This document shows positions 53,359 through 64,000 of a stretch of 64,000 nucleotides of DNA, one piece after another. The position numbers were made by a program, and so were the translations under genes. This DNA comes from Hydractinia symbiolongicarpus (lineage: Eukaryota > Cnidaria > Hydrozoa > Anthoathecata > Hydractiniidae): the NCBI RefSeq assembly GCF_029227915.1, contig NC_079885.1, forward strand, positions 21,711,001-21,775,000. The letters are read 5' to 3'. How positions within the stretch are numbered: the stretch's first letter is position 1; each line of letters starts with the position of its first letter. The notes beneath the pieces are model-generated. The model was given only the letters and a program-made list of their open reading frames with translations, was not told where the DNA came from and ran no database searches.

Positions 53359-54740
53359 AACCAGTACTTTTTTAAGTCGCATGACTTGATGCATTGAACG
53401 AGCTCTACCCCTACATACAGAAATACATTAAGGTGTGTATGTAGCTTTATTTGGGTTGCTTTAACATACAGATAAAAATCCGCAGTGACATTACAACTGA
53501 ACATGGTTTTCTTTAACCGCCCAATTTAAAAGTGCAACAACCGCAAGCAGTCTCTTTATTTCGCAACAACGCCCTTCAATTAAGGTGCAATGCGCGCCAG
53601 ATATTACTGTGGTTTACCAGAATAAATACTAAATATAGCCAGTTTACCTGAAAATTTGACGTTTTTATTGTATAAAACTTTTTAGCGTCATTTGATAAAG
53701 AAAAATTACACCCTATCTCTCGTGATCTTCCACAGTACATTTTTACTATAGGGAATATTAAATATATATAAAATCTAGCTCTCTTCCTTTATAAATAAAA
53801 TCTAAATATTAAAGGCGACAGTAAGTACAAAAATTAACGTGTAAATCCAACCTTAAAAACTAATAACCAGTTACACAAAACAAAAAAAAAATGCTAAAAA
53901 AGCGTTACATGATTTTATCTTGTCACCCTTAAGTGACGAAATTTTGATTAGAAAGAGAAAATTAGGACAAAAAATTGTGACAGACTGTTATCTAGTTGGG
54001 TAGAATATTCAGAGATCTTTATAGCTCAAATGAGAGCTTTAAACAGGGTATATCCCTCGATATTAACGAGGTTATCCACATAAAATATAAATCACTTTAC
54101 TACGTAAATGTGTGGTCCGATTAGTTACCATTTTTAAAAAAACCTTATTTGAAAAATGCCACTTTAGATGTCAATAATATTGTGCAAAACTAAGAAACAA
54201 AGGACATAAATACTATCCTGTTCTATTGGTAAGATTTGAATTTATATCCTTTTACAGGTAAATGGTGAATATTGACCACGTGTCAAAAACTTGAAATGCG
54301 AACGTAAATATCTTCTTCAAAAAAAATTTTTTTAAAGACTTCTTAAACAATTTTCTGGGCTCTAGAATTATCTTTATTACCTCGGATTACCTTCAAAGTT
54401 ATTCGGTCTCAAAAATCTTCCAAATAATTAACTAACATTCGCAGCATAACAGAAATAAGTATACGCATAGTGGCAAATAAAAAATGCAGTACAAAGCTAT
54501 GGTGTTTTTTTATTCAAACTTGTCAACTCACATTATATGGCAGAGCAGTCGTAAACAAAATAACACCCGTTTTAAATCGCAACGTATGAGATCATGCCTA
54601 TAGTAATGTCTCTTCTTCTTCTTCTTGCCCAAAAATTAAACTCAAATAATTATACAAGCAAAGAGAGCTCGAAGAACAACACGATTGCCAAATGTGAACA
54701 TTATCAAAATAGATAAAAAAAATCCGGATATATAGACAAG
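53359..54740. other. Intergenic, no supported feature
   Basis: AT-rich sequence with short frames only. It forms the 3' flank of the FAM210-family gene and shows a CTTCTT run at about 54611-54626. Confidence 0.4.
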
Positions 54741-57700
54741 TTATTTCTTAGCTGGTATCTTTAGTAATCCAATCTGTCGAAGTTTCTTTACAATCAGTGG
54801 AGTGCAGGTGACTGTGGCGAAAATACGCAGTGGCATAAAAACTTTGTGACAAGCATATGCAATAACGAAAGTCGTAGCACCTCCAGCAACAGTAGCTTGT
54901 GTTGAAGCTTCTGTGATTAAATTTAACTTTTGCATTAGTCCAACAACGTCGATACCACTTAAACAAAAACAAGAAACACTGATTTTAGAATCAATGAACT
55001 CCTAAAAGCTAAAAAATATATTTTTTTACTGTGCACGATATTCCTTTATGAAAAGTTAATACAAAATTACAAAAAAAATCCTGTATTAATAAGTTGGTTA
55101 TGTTGTAAAACTTAGTGTTCAGTGACACGAAGATCATGCATGATCAATTTGTTAATAACACACCTAACTTTTAGGCTTTAAAGGTAAAAAATAAGAACAT
55201 ACAAACAAAATGCTTTTTCTTATTCTAGTGTTTTTATAGTCATTAATATAAATTTTAGTCCTTTGTTATCTTCCCAACACATATTAACTTTGTTATTTTT
55301 TAATCAAAATTCAACCTGAATTAACGATTTAACTGAAATTTAAAGTTTCTCTTTAAAAATGAATTCATACACAATTGATGGCAAAAAACATCTTAATAAT
55401 ACTTATTAATGGCAATTTATTAACAAAAATGTCAAAAAATAAAATGTTTAGCTGATGCTTCCTTAGTTTCCTATGTCTATAGAATTCAAAATCATTTTAT
55501 TTCCACCTTCTAAGTTATTGCAAGCTCGCGGGCTTGTATTAAAACGCAAATGTGTCCTACAAGAATGGAAATTTTGCCTCTCTGAGCACCGACACAGGGG
55601 TAGTCGTGTGTTCGAATCTCTTCTTGGTAACTATTTTTTTTTTTTTTTTTTTTTTTGCTGTTATAAATTTTATTTTTTAAAAAGATAAGTGTTCAAAAGC
55701 ATTATTTAACTAACTGGTAAAGTAAAGGTGCTTTCACCCAAGTTTACAAAAGTGAATGTAGGCAGAATTAAGGTCTCCTGGAATGGTCTGCAAAAAATAA
55801 AATTTCCACAACATTACGTAAGAGAGAAACGGAGACGCTCCACCATATCAATTTCCTTCAGTGTATTAATCTTCTGCGGTATAGTCAACGGGGGTAAAAA
55901 AGAACAAAATTTAGAAACTTTCAGTTTAAATAAAAACTGCATATATTCTGACTTTTTTTGTTGTTGCCAAAAGTAAGAATAAGGATAGGGAAACAATACC
56001 AAAAAAGGTTGATCAAATTTCTTTTAGAGAAGTATGAAATTTTTTGAAAATTGTGATGTTTTTTTTTAAACCAAGAATGGGGTAAAAAAGAATAATTGAA
56101 AGTTAAAAATATATAATTTTTACCCCAACTGTATATTTTTTTTACCCCGATGTCCATAAAGTACATTTTCCAGAAGTTAACACACAACATAAAGTTAGAA
56201 CAAAAGATTAGATATATATATGTATGAAGATAGTTGTTGAAAATACGAAATGCACATAAGAAATGATATTAAAATGTAGCTCAGTAATATATCCAAGTAG
56301 AAAAATGGATGCATATTTAAGTTAAGTTTGAAGAATGTTCAGGTTCGATTCCTGTATCAAGCAATATTCACAGTATATATAGTTTAGTAATGGTAAATGG
56401 CACCCATAGCTTGATAGCCAGCAAGTCTTCATCTCAGATAATGCACAAATAAGACATTAATTCAAATTAATCATATATTACTGAAGTTTTGATTTTGATA
56501 CAATTTCTGCAACAAATACAAACTTATCTTAACAAAAGAACTAATAATATCAAGAGTGTATATATACTGTTAACTGTAACTTTTCATTTGAGTCCTTGCT
56601 TTGGGATTTCATGAAATTTCTTCATCACTTCCTTCTCAATTTCAAAGGTCATGTGCGCCTTTTTACGACTCGCATATGTAAGATTTGGGATACAAGGACC
56701 AGCAAAACAAAGTTTTGCATCAACTATTCCTTTGTCTTCTTTCATCGGCCAATCCCATTTTAAGTGAGAAGGGTCACTTGAATTTTCTACTTTCTTGAGA
56801 AACTGCATTTTCACCTGATCAGCATTTGCTTCAACATCTTCAGCAAAAACCTTCAAAAGCTTGCCCCAATAATAGGTTCTAGGCTTTGTCCAGAATACAG
56901 CGAAGAATTTTCCAATGTTGTGATCATCTAAATGATCAAGGGTAGAGGTAGTGTTTTCTTGGCCTTGGTAATCGGTGTTTTCTTGGCCTTGGTGATCGGT
57001 GTTTTCTTGGCCTTGGTGATCAGCGGTTTCTTTTTTATCATTGGCTTCATTAATAACTCCTTGGTTTTCATTGTCTGACTCTCCTGGGATATCTACATCT
57101 TCACCACTTCCCTCCTCTTCTGATTCAGTGTCATCACGTACCATGCCCATAAGCATTTTTCGGAAATCATGGCCCCTGTTTTTATATTGTTTATTGGTCA
57201 GCGCCGTCAGGTAGCTGATCTTTCATTTCAGTTTGCCTTTTTGTGTTCGTGTGTTATTCTGTCCGTCCCTAGTCAGCTTCCCGACCACCTTATTACCGCC
57301 TACTTAATCCAAAGGCCGTTTTCCACTCATCAGCCAATCAGGATGCAGGAATCATGAGTTACCAGAACCAAACGACATTTTAAAAGAAAGACACTGATCT
57401 GATCTGATCTGAAATACAGCTAAAATATAAATAAAACAAAATATATTTCTGGTTTTGGCTGTCCGACTGGTAGCTACGTCTCCGTACACTGAAGATCTCA
57501 CTGGTTTTGTTGTTCGTTGACCATTTTCAAGGCAAGTTATTCTACTTATCTATTTATTGTTTTATAGCTAGCTAGCTATTAGGTAGCTACTGTTAATGCA
57601 TTTAAGTATTCCCAAACCTCAACAGGTTTCTAATTTTTGCCAGTCGCACTGCATATAATAAGCTAGCTAGCTAGCTATATATTAACTGAAATATAGCTAG

Positions 57701-60700
57701 TTAATGACCTACTGTCCTAACTGCTAAAGCCGACATCAATAAAATGTTCGGTTCGTGTCATTTTTGCATATGAAAATGTGATGGGCGGGCAAAAAAATTT
57801 GCCATCTTTTAGGGTAGGCATCCATATGCTCATATTGCCAAACTAAGCGTTGATTTGACGTTACTTTGAAAACCCCCACCAGCACGCTCTGCCATCATGA
57901 TGACGGAAGTACATTCTGACCAAATGTATTTTTTTTAATGCTACATGGAAGGTCCCTCTCTCTTCCGCTCGTAAACAGACAAAATCCGGGCACTGTAAAA
58001 TACGATCGTTTTATCAAATATATCTCTCCTGTTTCGATTTGACGTTAGGAGGGTGGGGGTTGATCTTTTCGACGTTAATATCCATGGCAGAAAAAAATAT
58101 CGCTTTGGGCCCAGAGACAGGAGAAATACATATGATAAAACGATCGTATTTTACAGTTAAAATCGAAGTCGTCTGGCCAATTTCGCACCCTGATATTTGT
58201 GTAGCATGTTTTGCATTTGTGATTATTCATTTTATTTGTGAAACTGCTTTCAAAGCTCGTAGTAGTGCACACAACTCTCTCCGTCATCCTGAATGAATAC
58301 ATTTTCATGCCAACCAGTGAGTGGGATTCGATCCGCGGTCCCCAGAACTGGGAGCCCCTTGGCAGTATGTTAGTGATGAACAAAGTAGTTCTTCTTCAAC
58401 ATAACTATTTTTTTCTTTAATACAGTCTTGATATATTTAGTTATCCTCATAATTTACTTTATGGGGCATTAATTTGGATTGCGAAATCGAAAATGGAGCT
58501 TTTGATGGTCCCTAGTTTTCGCAAATTTTCCTTCTTGCAAAAGTTTCTTCCCTTTGTTTACAAAATATTGTGTAATTTTTTTTTCTTCTTTTCTTATAGG
58601 TCAAGCGAAAGAACAACGGTTTACTTGGTTACTTGTTTACACACGTTTACTTTGTTACTATTTAATCTCTTGTCAGACTTGGACACTACCTTGGTCTTAC
58701 AATATACTTTTACATATATATAACTTATAGAATAGATTTTTTTTACAATAAAAAATAATATATATAAAAAATATATATAGCTAGCTATATAATTTTACTG
58801 TTCTACTTTGTTGTATTTTTACAATCTAGGCATATCGCATTGCTATTGGAACTTTCAGTTCAACCACTGAGCTAAGTTCAGAACTACTGTTTCTAAAGAA
58901 ATTTTCTCGCTCTTAAGGCCAGCTCCATTCTGTTCAATTTTTGTGTAAATATTACTTTGGCTTTTCTAATGGCTAGTGACGTTTAGTCCAACCCCGGGCC
59001 TGTCAACCCAGATAAAATAGTAATGGGCTCATTTCATCAAGTTCATTCTAGATTTGGAAAATCAGCGGGTAGAGAATGCGTGTGCAATGCTTTGTGGGCC
59101 ATCTGTTACCCTTCTATTGCGTCTGTGCGTTACTGGACTGAATGGGATCTTGATCGTATTTTGACACCAGGAAATGATCTTTACGTCAGCCTAGGTTACA
59201 CCAGTCAATATCTTGCTTTAGACGAACTGCCCACTTCAATTGCAACTGAAAACGGGAATATTCAAATTGAAAAGTCAGATTCCTATTTATTTGAACTTTC
59301 GAGAAATAGTACTTCCTTTCTCCGTGCCCAGTAATATGCCAATTATCTCACGCTATCGATATTTGAACTAATATCGTCATTCAGAGGAAAGTGGGTAAAT
59401 TTTACTATCTTGAAGCGGAAGAAAATTTTCTTTTTTACTTTCGTGGATAAACAATTCTCGCTCACACATTTAAAGTTCTCAGTCGCGCTGACCTCAAGGC
59501 CTAAGGGCCTCTAGTTTTTCTTGACTTGGCTCTTAGCCTTCCTTGCCTTTGCTTTTTGTTGTTTTGTCTTTTCTTTCAATCTCTTCTTTTCTTTTTTTTT
59601 ACATTTTCCTCGTCTTCTTTTGCTTTCTTTTTGGCTGCAATTTTTGCTCGATACTCAGGACTTGTCAATACTGCTCCATTCATTGAAATTTTTTGTCTCT
59701 TTGGGGCATCTTTTCCACTTGACGTTGGTGTTGTTATTGATGACATTCTTCTTTTTAAAACCTTTTCAAGACTGTCCATCTCTTTTCGGACAAGTGAAAT
59801 TGCATACTTATAACCTGGAGGTGCATTACGCTCTAATAGCTTCAAGATCTCCTCTAGTTTCATTAATTGGTTGGAGTGTGGTGTACTGCAGGAAGCCATC
59901 TGATCATCAAAACTTGAATTGACACTTTCCTCATCAATGGAATCTTGAAATGAACGAACAGAGAAGGGTAACTTCTTTGGTGACTTATTGGGTTTAAAGA
60001 GGGCGATTTGCAATTTGACACGAACACCTGTACTGCTTCGTTAAAAGAGCTTTCTGCTTGTGAACTGTTTTGGTTGAATGCTATGTTTGATTCTTTGGTT
60101 TGATTGATTAAGATGGGAGATCCATCCTCGTCAACCGGTGATCCTTCTTCTCTCCACTTCATGTAAGAGTTTAGTTTCACTTTGTCTAGGCGAGAAACCT
60201 TGTACTTTGTTTCATCTACTGGAAAAATTCTCTGAACCAATGATCAAATATCTTTGTGGTCATCCAACCACTGTCACTTACACTAAAGTAAGTGTTTTCT
60301 AGAGCATATGCTCTGCTCTGCTCTAACCATGTCGATTGAAGATTCTTTCCACTAAAAATGATGAGGGGGGTCCAGTGAAGTACCATCAGCACAGCACACA
60401 GCCAAGACTGTTGTATTTTCCCTGTTTAAGCCATTTGTAACTTGATTACATTTCTTGCCAATCTCACCCACATATTTACATTTTCAGGGGTCTGTTGGAA
60501 ACCCTAATTCGGCACAGTTGTAAACACACTCGGGTTTATCCTTTATTCCAAGACGCTCAACTTCATTGTTCAGTGTTTCAAAAAATCGGTATATGACAAA
60601 AGGATCAGAGGCTACATTCTTTCGGGCTAATTGCATCTGCTCTCCCTTCTAAGGCTCAACTTATGGCGCTTCAAAAATGACCTTGTCCAGTCATGACCTG

Positions 60701-62393
60701 GCATATTATCCTTGAAACGTGTCTTTAAGTTTTTCATAACAACAAAGTCTTGGACTAAGTCTTGGTCTATATGACCTAAGCATTTTAGAAAGTTTGTTGA
60801 TTTACTTAAAAATATGCAATTATATAGTTAGTAATCTAAAATAAATAGAAGTAAATAATTATTTTACACCTACCATCTCCAATTATACCATTATTACTGT
60901 AGTTGGGTAAAAAAAATAAACATTGGATAATAAAAACTATATTATTTTTTACCCTATTTATCAAAAAAAATTTTGGGTAAAAAAAAACATAGTCATTCCA
61001 GAATAACAGCCTACTCAGAGTAAAATCAATATCATCATCATCATTCTCGGCTTAACGTCCGTTTTCCTTGCTAGCATGGGTTGGACGGGGTATATTAATG
61101 ACCCTCTTCCAATCTGATCTAGACTGTGTTAGATCTAAACTCGACTTCCTCTCTATCAAGTCTGTCCTTATAACCTCCTGCCAAGTCTTTCTCGGTCTGC
61201 TAGTCAATAAAGGAAGTAACTCTCTAAACTTTTTCCAAGCAGAACCTATCCTGCAAGTAACACTTCTTCCAACACCCCCTTCACTGCCCAACATATCACC
61301 TAAGTAACAGAAGTTCTTAACTATCTCTAACGAGCCACTGTTGTACATCATTAAAGCTGGAAATACTTCATTCTCTATAATCTCACCTTTGCAACGCTTG
61401 CATACAAACTGTATGTCAGCTCTTAACCTTCCACTAATACTACTGCACTTCTTATGTACCCAATGCTTGCAAGTCTGACAAAAAATTGAGTTACTACCAA
61501 CCCCTTTCCTGCTAATATATACCAGTAACTAATATATACAAGTAACACCCTATGATACTTGTATTATGACAGCATTAACAAAACTTTAACCCAAGTCTAC
61601 CAAAAAGCTGAAATAAAAAGTTAATGCATGTGGTTTGAAAGTTGTTTGTCATAATTTTTCAAACATCCAAAGTTAAATAATCATAAATTAAAAACTATTA
61701 ACCTTGAAAACTTAATACTTGGACAAAATATGCTTCAGATATTCCTATAAATGAAAAATCAGCCAAAACTAAAAATTCACCATTATTCCCTAGGTAGGAG
61801 CCATTGTTTTTTTTACCCTGATTTTGTTGATATTTTTTTACCCCCGCATTTTTCAATGGAAAATTCCTGACACCAAAAAAAGTTTACAAATCAGAGAACA
61901 ATGTTGGTACCTAAAAAAAGTATGGCCTATTTTGCTATAAATCTACAAAACAGATTTAAATAATACTTTCCACAATCACCTTTCATACTGAGAAGAAAGT
62001 TTCCTAAAGCAAAAACAGAACTAATAAAACATCTCACCTGCTTACTGCCATGTAACTTATACCAAGAGATGTTAAAGAAATAGTGGTATGAAACACAACA
62101 GCTGTTGTACCATATTCAGCAAAAACCTTTGCTAACTGTCCTGTTTGCTTTAACTTGCCTTCCTTTTCAGTGCCCTTTCCATTTTCTTTTGCAACATCAA
62201 TTGGTTTGTTTGAATCATTATCATAAAGAATACATGATGTATATAATGTCTGTATTCTGGTTGAAGGCTTGGGTATTTGCTTAAAATTAGAAAAAAGAAT
62301 GCCACAAGGACATTTCAGTTTTGTTAAGTTCAAACATCGATGTGCTAAACGGAAGGATGGGTTTCTCATTATTGCAACTGTACTAAAACTCAT
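54741..62393 (-). CDS. FAM210 family (DUF1279) mitochondrial membrane protein, 2 exons
   Basis: Exon 1 is 62393-62038 and exon 2 is 54957-54741; the split codon is AG|T and the total is 190 residues. ATG 62393 is the first true ATG; the frame extends upstream only through a TTG. The N-terminus is rich in Arg/Ser/Lys and fits mitochondrial import. The DUF1279 domain starts KVFAEYGTTAVVFHTTISLTSLGISYMAVS, continues across the intron as GIDVVGLM, and ends GGATTFVIAYACHKVFMPLRIFATVTCTPLIVKKLRQIGLLK; two hydrophobic helices are visible. Human FAM210A and FAM210B share this layout; which orthologue this is cannot be decided by eye. The roughly 7.1-kb intron is filled with transposons. An acceptor-like TATTTTTAG precedes the ATG by about 60 bp on the minus strand. 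Confidence 0.9.
55545..55660 (+). repeat. tRNA-tail-like sequence followed by T run
   Basis: GTGTGTTCGAATCTC (B-box-like) is followed by TTCTTGGTAAC and 21 Ts. It could be the end of a tRNA-derived SINE; no convincing A box or cloverleaf is seen. Confidence 0.3.
56273..56372 (+). repeat. tRNA-like (SINE head) sequence
   Basis: TAGCTCAGTAATA (A-box-like) is followed about 60 bp later by GGTTCGATTCCTG (B-box-like). Spacing is too long and the stems too poor for a tRNA gene; a tRNA-derived SINE head is more likely. Confidence 0.4.
56584..57156 (-). CDS. Transposon-associated ORF, unidentified domain
   Basis: An uninterrupted 190-codon frame. The first ~60 residues are very acidic (TESEEEGSGEDVDIPGES) with a three-copy HQGQENTD repeat at about 47-67. 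The rest is folded-looking: IGKFFAVFWTKPRTYYWGKLLKVFAED and DWPMKEDKGIVDAKLCFAGP. Sequences of this kind often sit at the C-terminus of transposon proteins in cnidarians; the link is from memory of the family and is weak. It is on the same strand as the transposase remnant at 59512-60738 and may be its distal part. No function is assigned. Confidence 0.45.
   Translation of the reverse strand: MLMGMVRDDTESEEEGSGEDVDIPGESDNENQGVINEANDKKETADHQGQENTDHQGQENTDYQGQENTTSTLDHLDDHNIGKFFAVFWTKPRTYYWGKLLKVFAEDVEANADQVKMQFLKKVENSSDPSHLKWDWPMKEDKGIVDAKLCFAGPCIPNLTYASRKKAHMTFEIEKEVMKKFHEIPKQGLK
57990..58160. mobile_element. Short MITE with about 40-bp inverted ends
   Basis: CTGTAAAATACGATCGTTTT plus ATCAAATATATCTCTCCTGT at the left is answered by the inverse (ACAGGAGAAATACATATGAT, then AAAACGATCGTATTTTACAG) at the right. 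Total length is about 168 bp. The overlapping 85-codon frame at 58039-58296 is produced by this element and is not a gene. Confidence 0.75.
58936..59334 (+). pseudogene. Retroelement 5' coding fragment: 2A-like motif plus cysteine-protease-like region
   Basis: In one frame the sequence reads a hydrophobic stretch (NITLAFLMAS), then DV-stop-SNPGP at 58978-59001, then about 110 codons from ATG 59023. D-V/I-E-x-N-P-G-P is the 2A ribosome-skipping motif, here with TAG in place of the Glu codon. The downstream part, GKSAGRECVCNALWAICY .. DLDRILTPGNDLYV .. LALDELPTSI, resembles protease-like domains (OTU- or UL36-like, catalytic Cys in GxxC) found in large cnidarian transposon proteins. The fragment stops at 59332-59334. 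Non-LTR elements with N-terminal 2A peptides are known from invertebrates. Confidence 0.5.
59512..60738 (-). pseudogene. Pogo/CENP-B-type (DDE_1) transposase, internally deleted
   Basis: Read on the minus strand from 60738: a helix-turn-helix end (MPGHDWTRSFLKRHKLSLR), then FVIYRFFETLNNEVERLGI, VYNCAELGFPTDP, CKYVGEIGKK, GLNRENTTVLAVCCADG and WMTTKIF-like sequence. This is the order seen in CENP-B/pogo DDE transposases. The first catalytic aspartate, normally in YNCDE, is Ala here. Several stops and frame changes occur, and the region with the other two acidic residues is missing. From 60240 down, two overlapping frames (59863-60240 and 59576-60013) carry a Lys-rich tail (KRQKIS, AAKKKAKEDEE). 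Inactive. Confidence 0.7.
61028..61510 (-). pseudogene. LINE 3' fragment (RT C-terminal region)
   Basis: On the minus strand: CQTCKHWVHKKCS .. VCKRCKG (zinc-knuckle-like), then VKNFCYLGDMLGSEGG and AWKKFRELLPLLTSR, the post-RT region of a cnidarian-type non-LTR retrotransposon. It jumps to PRKTWQEVIRTDL and WKRVINIPRPTHAS, the usual protein end, so an internal deletion is present. A short (ATC)n run at 61028-61040 follows the stop, as in tails of RTE/CR1-like elements. Confidence 0.7.
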
Positions 62394-62459
62394 CTTTTCC
62401 AAATGTCACAAGAACATCAATGGTAATATATTAATTAAATATTTCTTTCTAAAAATATA

Positions 62460-64000
62460 AAGTCTATAAAAGTTATTTTATCATAAATTATTTAAAATAG
62501 TGTATGTGAAACAAAGCATGGCAACAATCCTTTTTTAAAAATAATTACTGCTTAATGCACACGTTTTATATCAGGTAGTGTAGATCTTGTTAATTCTATG
62601 ATGCTTTACTTTTTTTGTCATCCCTCTTTATTCACTTACCACAACTGCTTGGTAGTGACATTATGATGCTATGCAGCCAACAGGCTGCAGGTTGCTACTT
62701 TTGCAACCATGGAGGCAGAGAGTGTTTAAAATTTGTGAGTCACATGATCCAACACGCGTTCACAACAGAATAATCCTTCTTGGGTCCACAAAGCCCCCAA
62801 GAATTCATGAAAACTGGCCGTACTGAGACATCAGCAACAGTTAGCACATTTCAAGAGTTTTTATGTTCAAAAAAGCAGAACAACGTAATAATGAAAGCTT
62901 GTAAGTGTTTTTATTGAAGAAGAAAGTGATATAAAAAATCAATTGGTTTTAAAAATTTCATAAAAATTCTTGAGTTTTGTGCTGAGAGAAGAAGAGTATT
63001 TCGTAAAAGGTTGAAGCAGTGCAGTGCAAGGGATTTCTAGGGAGTTCCCTTTTTTAATATTTGCACAGTCCACTAACCTCACATTTCAAAAGTTAGTTCA
63101 ATTAAATGCAGTGATTAAATCAATAAAAAACAGACAATCTTCAACCTTTCTAATTCATGTACCAGGGTAAATGCCGAGTTGATTATAAAAAAAAGAACTT
63201 CATCCTGGCAAAATTTTGTTAAGGCAATTTTTTTTTGCAATTTATGGAATCCTTCACTTGCCTTGAATCTATCGTAAATATATATATAGAAAGTATAAAT
63301 AGAAAAGCAATAGAATATTTCTTACATGCAAAAATTAATAATGTTTGCTCAGCATTTTTCTTATTTTCTTTGAATAGAATTAAAATAGTTTAAATGTAAA
63401 CAAGCTGGCTTGGAAAAGAAAAAAGCTTAAATTTAATTGGCAATTTATCTATGGCAGACACTGAAATAAAAGTTAATGTCACTGTTTTTGCCGACATGAT
63501 ATTGTGGATTGCAGAGGAGAATCATAAAAACAAAAATTATTATCCACATTTTTTTGCTGACATGAGATGGGTAAACGCGAAATAGTATGATGAATTAGAA
63601 AGTAAATTTAATTAGAAAGGCTGAACTTTGTATTACTACTTGTTAGTCCACAGAAAATTCAACAGTGGTTCGCTAATGGTACAATTTGTGGCGCTGTAGC
63701 TTAGTGATTATATAACTCTTGTACTTTGTGCAGGAGACCAAGGTTCGATTCCCCTTGCCACAGTCCTTAAAATTAGAATTTTTTTATGTCGGCAATAAAA
63801 TTGCCGACATGAGATACATTTTAACTGATTTGCGTCGGCAATATTTTTTTTGCAGTGAAATTTTTCGGCTGGCAGTAAATTTCGTCATTCACCTTTTATT
63901 AAGGCTAGACCCCTCATAAATTTGATGCATTGATCTCCTAAGACGATGACAAATGGGAATGCAGTACAAGTCTTCTTGACATACCGTCCGGATGGTGAAC
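62460..64000. other. 5' flank of the FAM210-family gene; repeats
   Basis: No coding gene is supported. GCCGACATGA-type strings recur at about 63491, 63557, 63790-63812 and 63835 in both orientations, including the hairpin GTCGGCAATAAAATTGCCGAC at 63789-63809, suggesting an end of a transposon with subterminal repeats that runs past the window. Confidence 0.45.
63689..63762 (+). tRNA. tRNA-like sequence, probably SINE head or tRNA pseudogene
   Basis: GTGGCGC .. TTGCCAC gives a five-pair acceptor stem with two mismatches. TAGCTTAGTGATT is A-box-like and GGTTCGATTCCCC B-box-like, at normal spacing. The anticodon arm is poor, and the base before the putative TTT anticodon is C, not the invariant T. 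A functional tRNA is therefore unlikely. Confidence 0.35.

Larger units (their letters stand above)
55889..61846. mobile_element. Possible 6-kb composite transposon bounded by GGGGGTAAAAAA repeats
   Basis: CGGGGGTAAAAAA at 55889-55901 is inverted as TTTTTTTACCCCCG at 61833-61846. Further GGGTAAAAAA or TTTTTTACCC copies sit inside both ends (about 56081, 56119, 56144; about 60904, 60950, 60974, 61811). The interval contains the transposase remnant at 59512-60738 and the frame at 56584-57156. No target duplication was recognised, so the unit is a hypothesis. Confidence 0.45.

Noticed and set aside
58039-58296. 85-codon frame
   Set aside because: Its first half lies in a MITE with perfect inverted ends, the rest has no domain.
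58305-58370. tRNA-like B box on the minus strand (GGATCGAATCCC)
   Set aside because: No A box or cloverleaf recognised; at most a SINE scrap.

Overview
The window reads as animal nuclear DNA. It is AT-rich, with intron-containing metazoan genes, long microsatellites and many decayed transposons. A repeat-rich cnidarian, probably a hydrozoan, fits best; this is inferred from gene content and transposon types, because no species marker is present.

Layout. 1-5.3 kb: tandem foldback elements, then a complete but broken Penelope-like retroelement with inverted termini and a 12-bp target duplication. 5.36-19.45 kb (+): a full 19-exon TTLL9-type tubulin glutamylase gene, 434 codons, with every splice phase compatible. 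20.5-21.8 kb (+): a decayed or shortened Notch-ligand-like gene. 22-27.9 kb: repeats. 27.9-37.6 kb (+): three head-to-tail housekeeping genes: DDX31 (ribosome-biogenesis RNA helicase, intronless CDS), IBA57 (mitochondrial Fe-S assembly, intronless CDS) and MRRF (mitochondrial ribosome recycling factor, 6 exons). 38.4-50.4 kb (-): two tandem genes, here called DSL-A and DSL-B, for single-pass membrane proteins with a Notch-ligand head (MNNL/C2-like plus DSL domain), a Ser/Thr-rich stalk and no EGF repeats. 54.7-62.4 kb (-): a two-exon FAM210-family gene whose 7-kb intron holds a nested collection of transposons. The last 1.6 kb shows only repeats and a tRNA-like sequence.

The main biological interest is the DSL family. 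DSL-A (795 codons), DSL-B (306 codons) and the plus-strand remnant share exon lengths and phases but little protein identity. DSL-A has a 286-residue cytoplasmic domain with a proline run and a duplicated EF(F/L)GF-type motif, whereas DSL-B ends nine residues after its membrane exon. A second signal-peptide exon lies upstream of DSL-B. The other notable item is a 211-bp palindromic Penelope derivative in an MRRF intron, flanked by a 12-bp target duplication, whose minus strand carries a hammerhead-ribozyme-like core.

All gene models were assembled by eye from reading frame, splice consensus and family similarity. No database search was possible.
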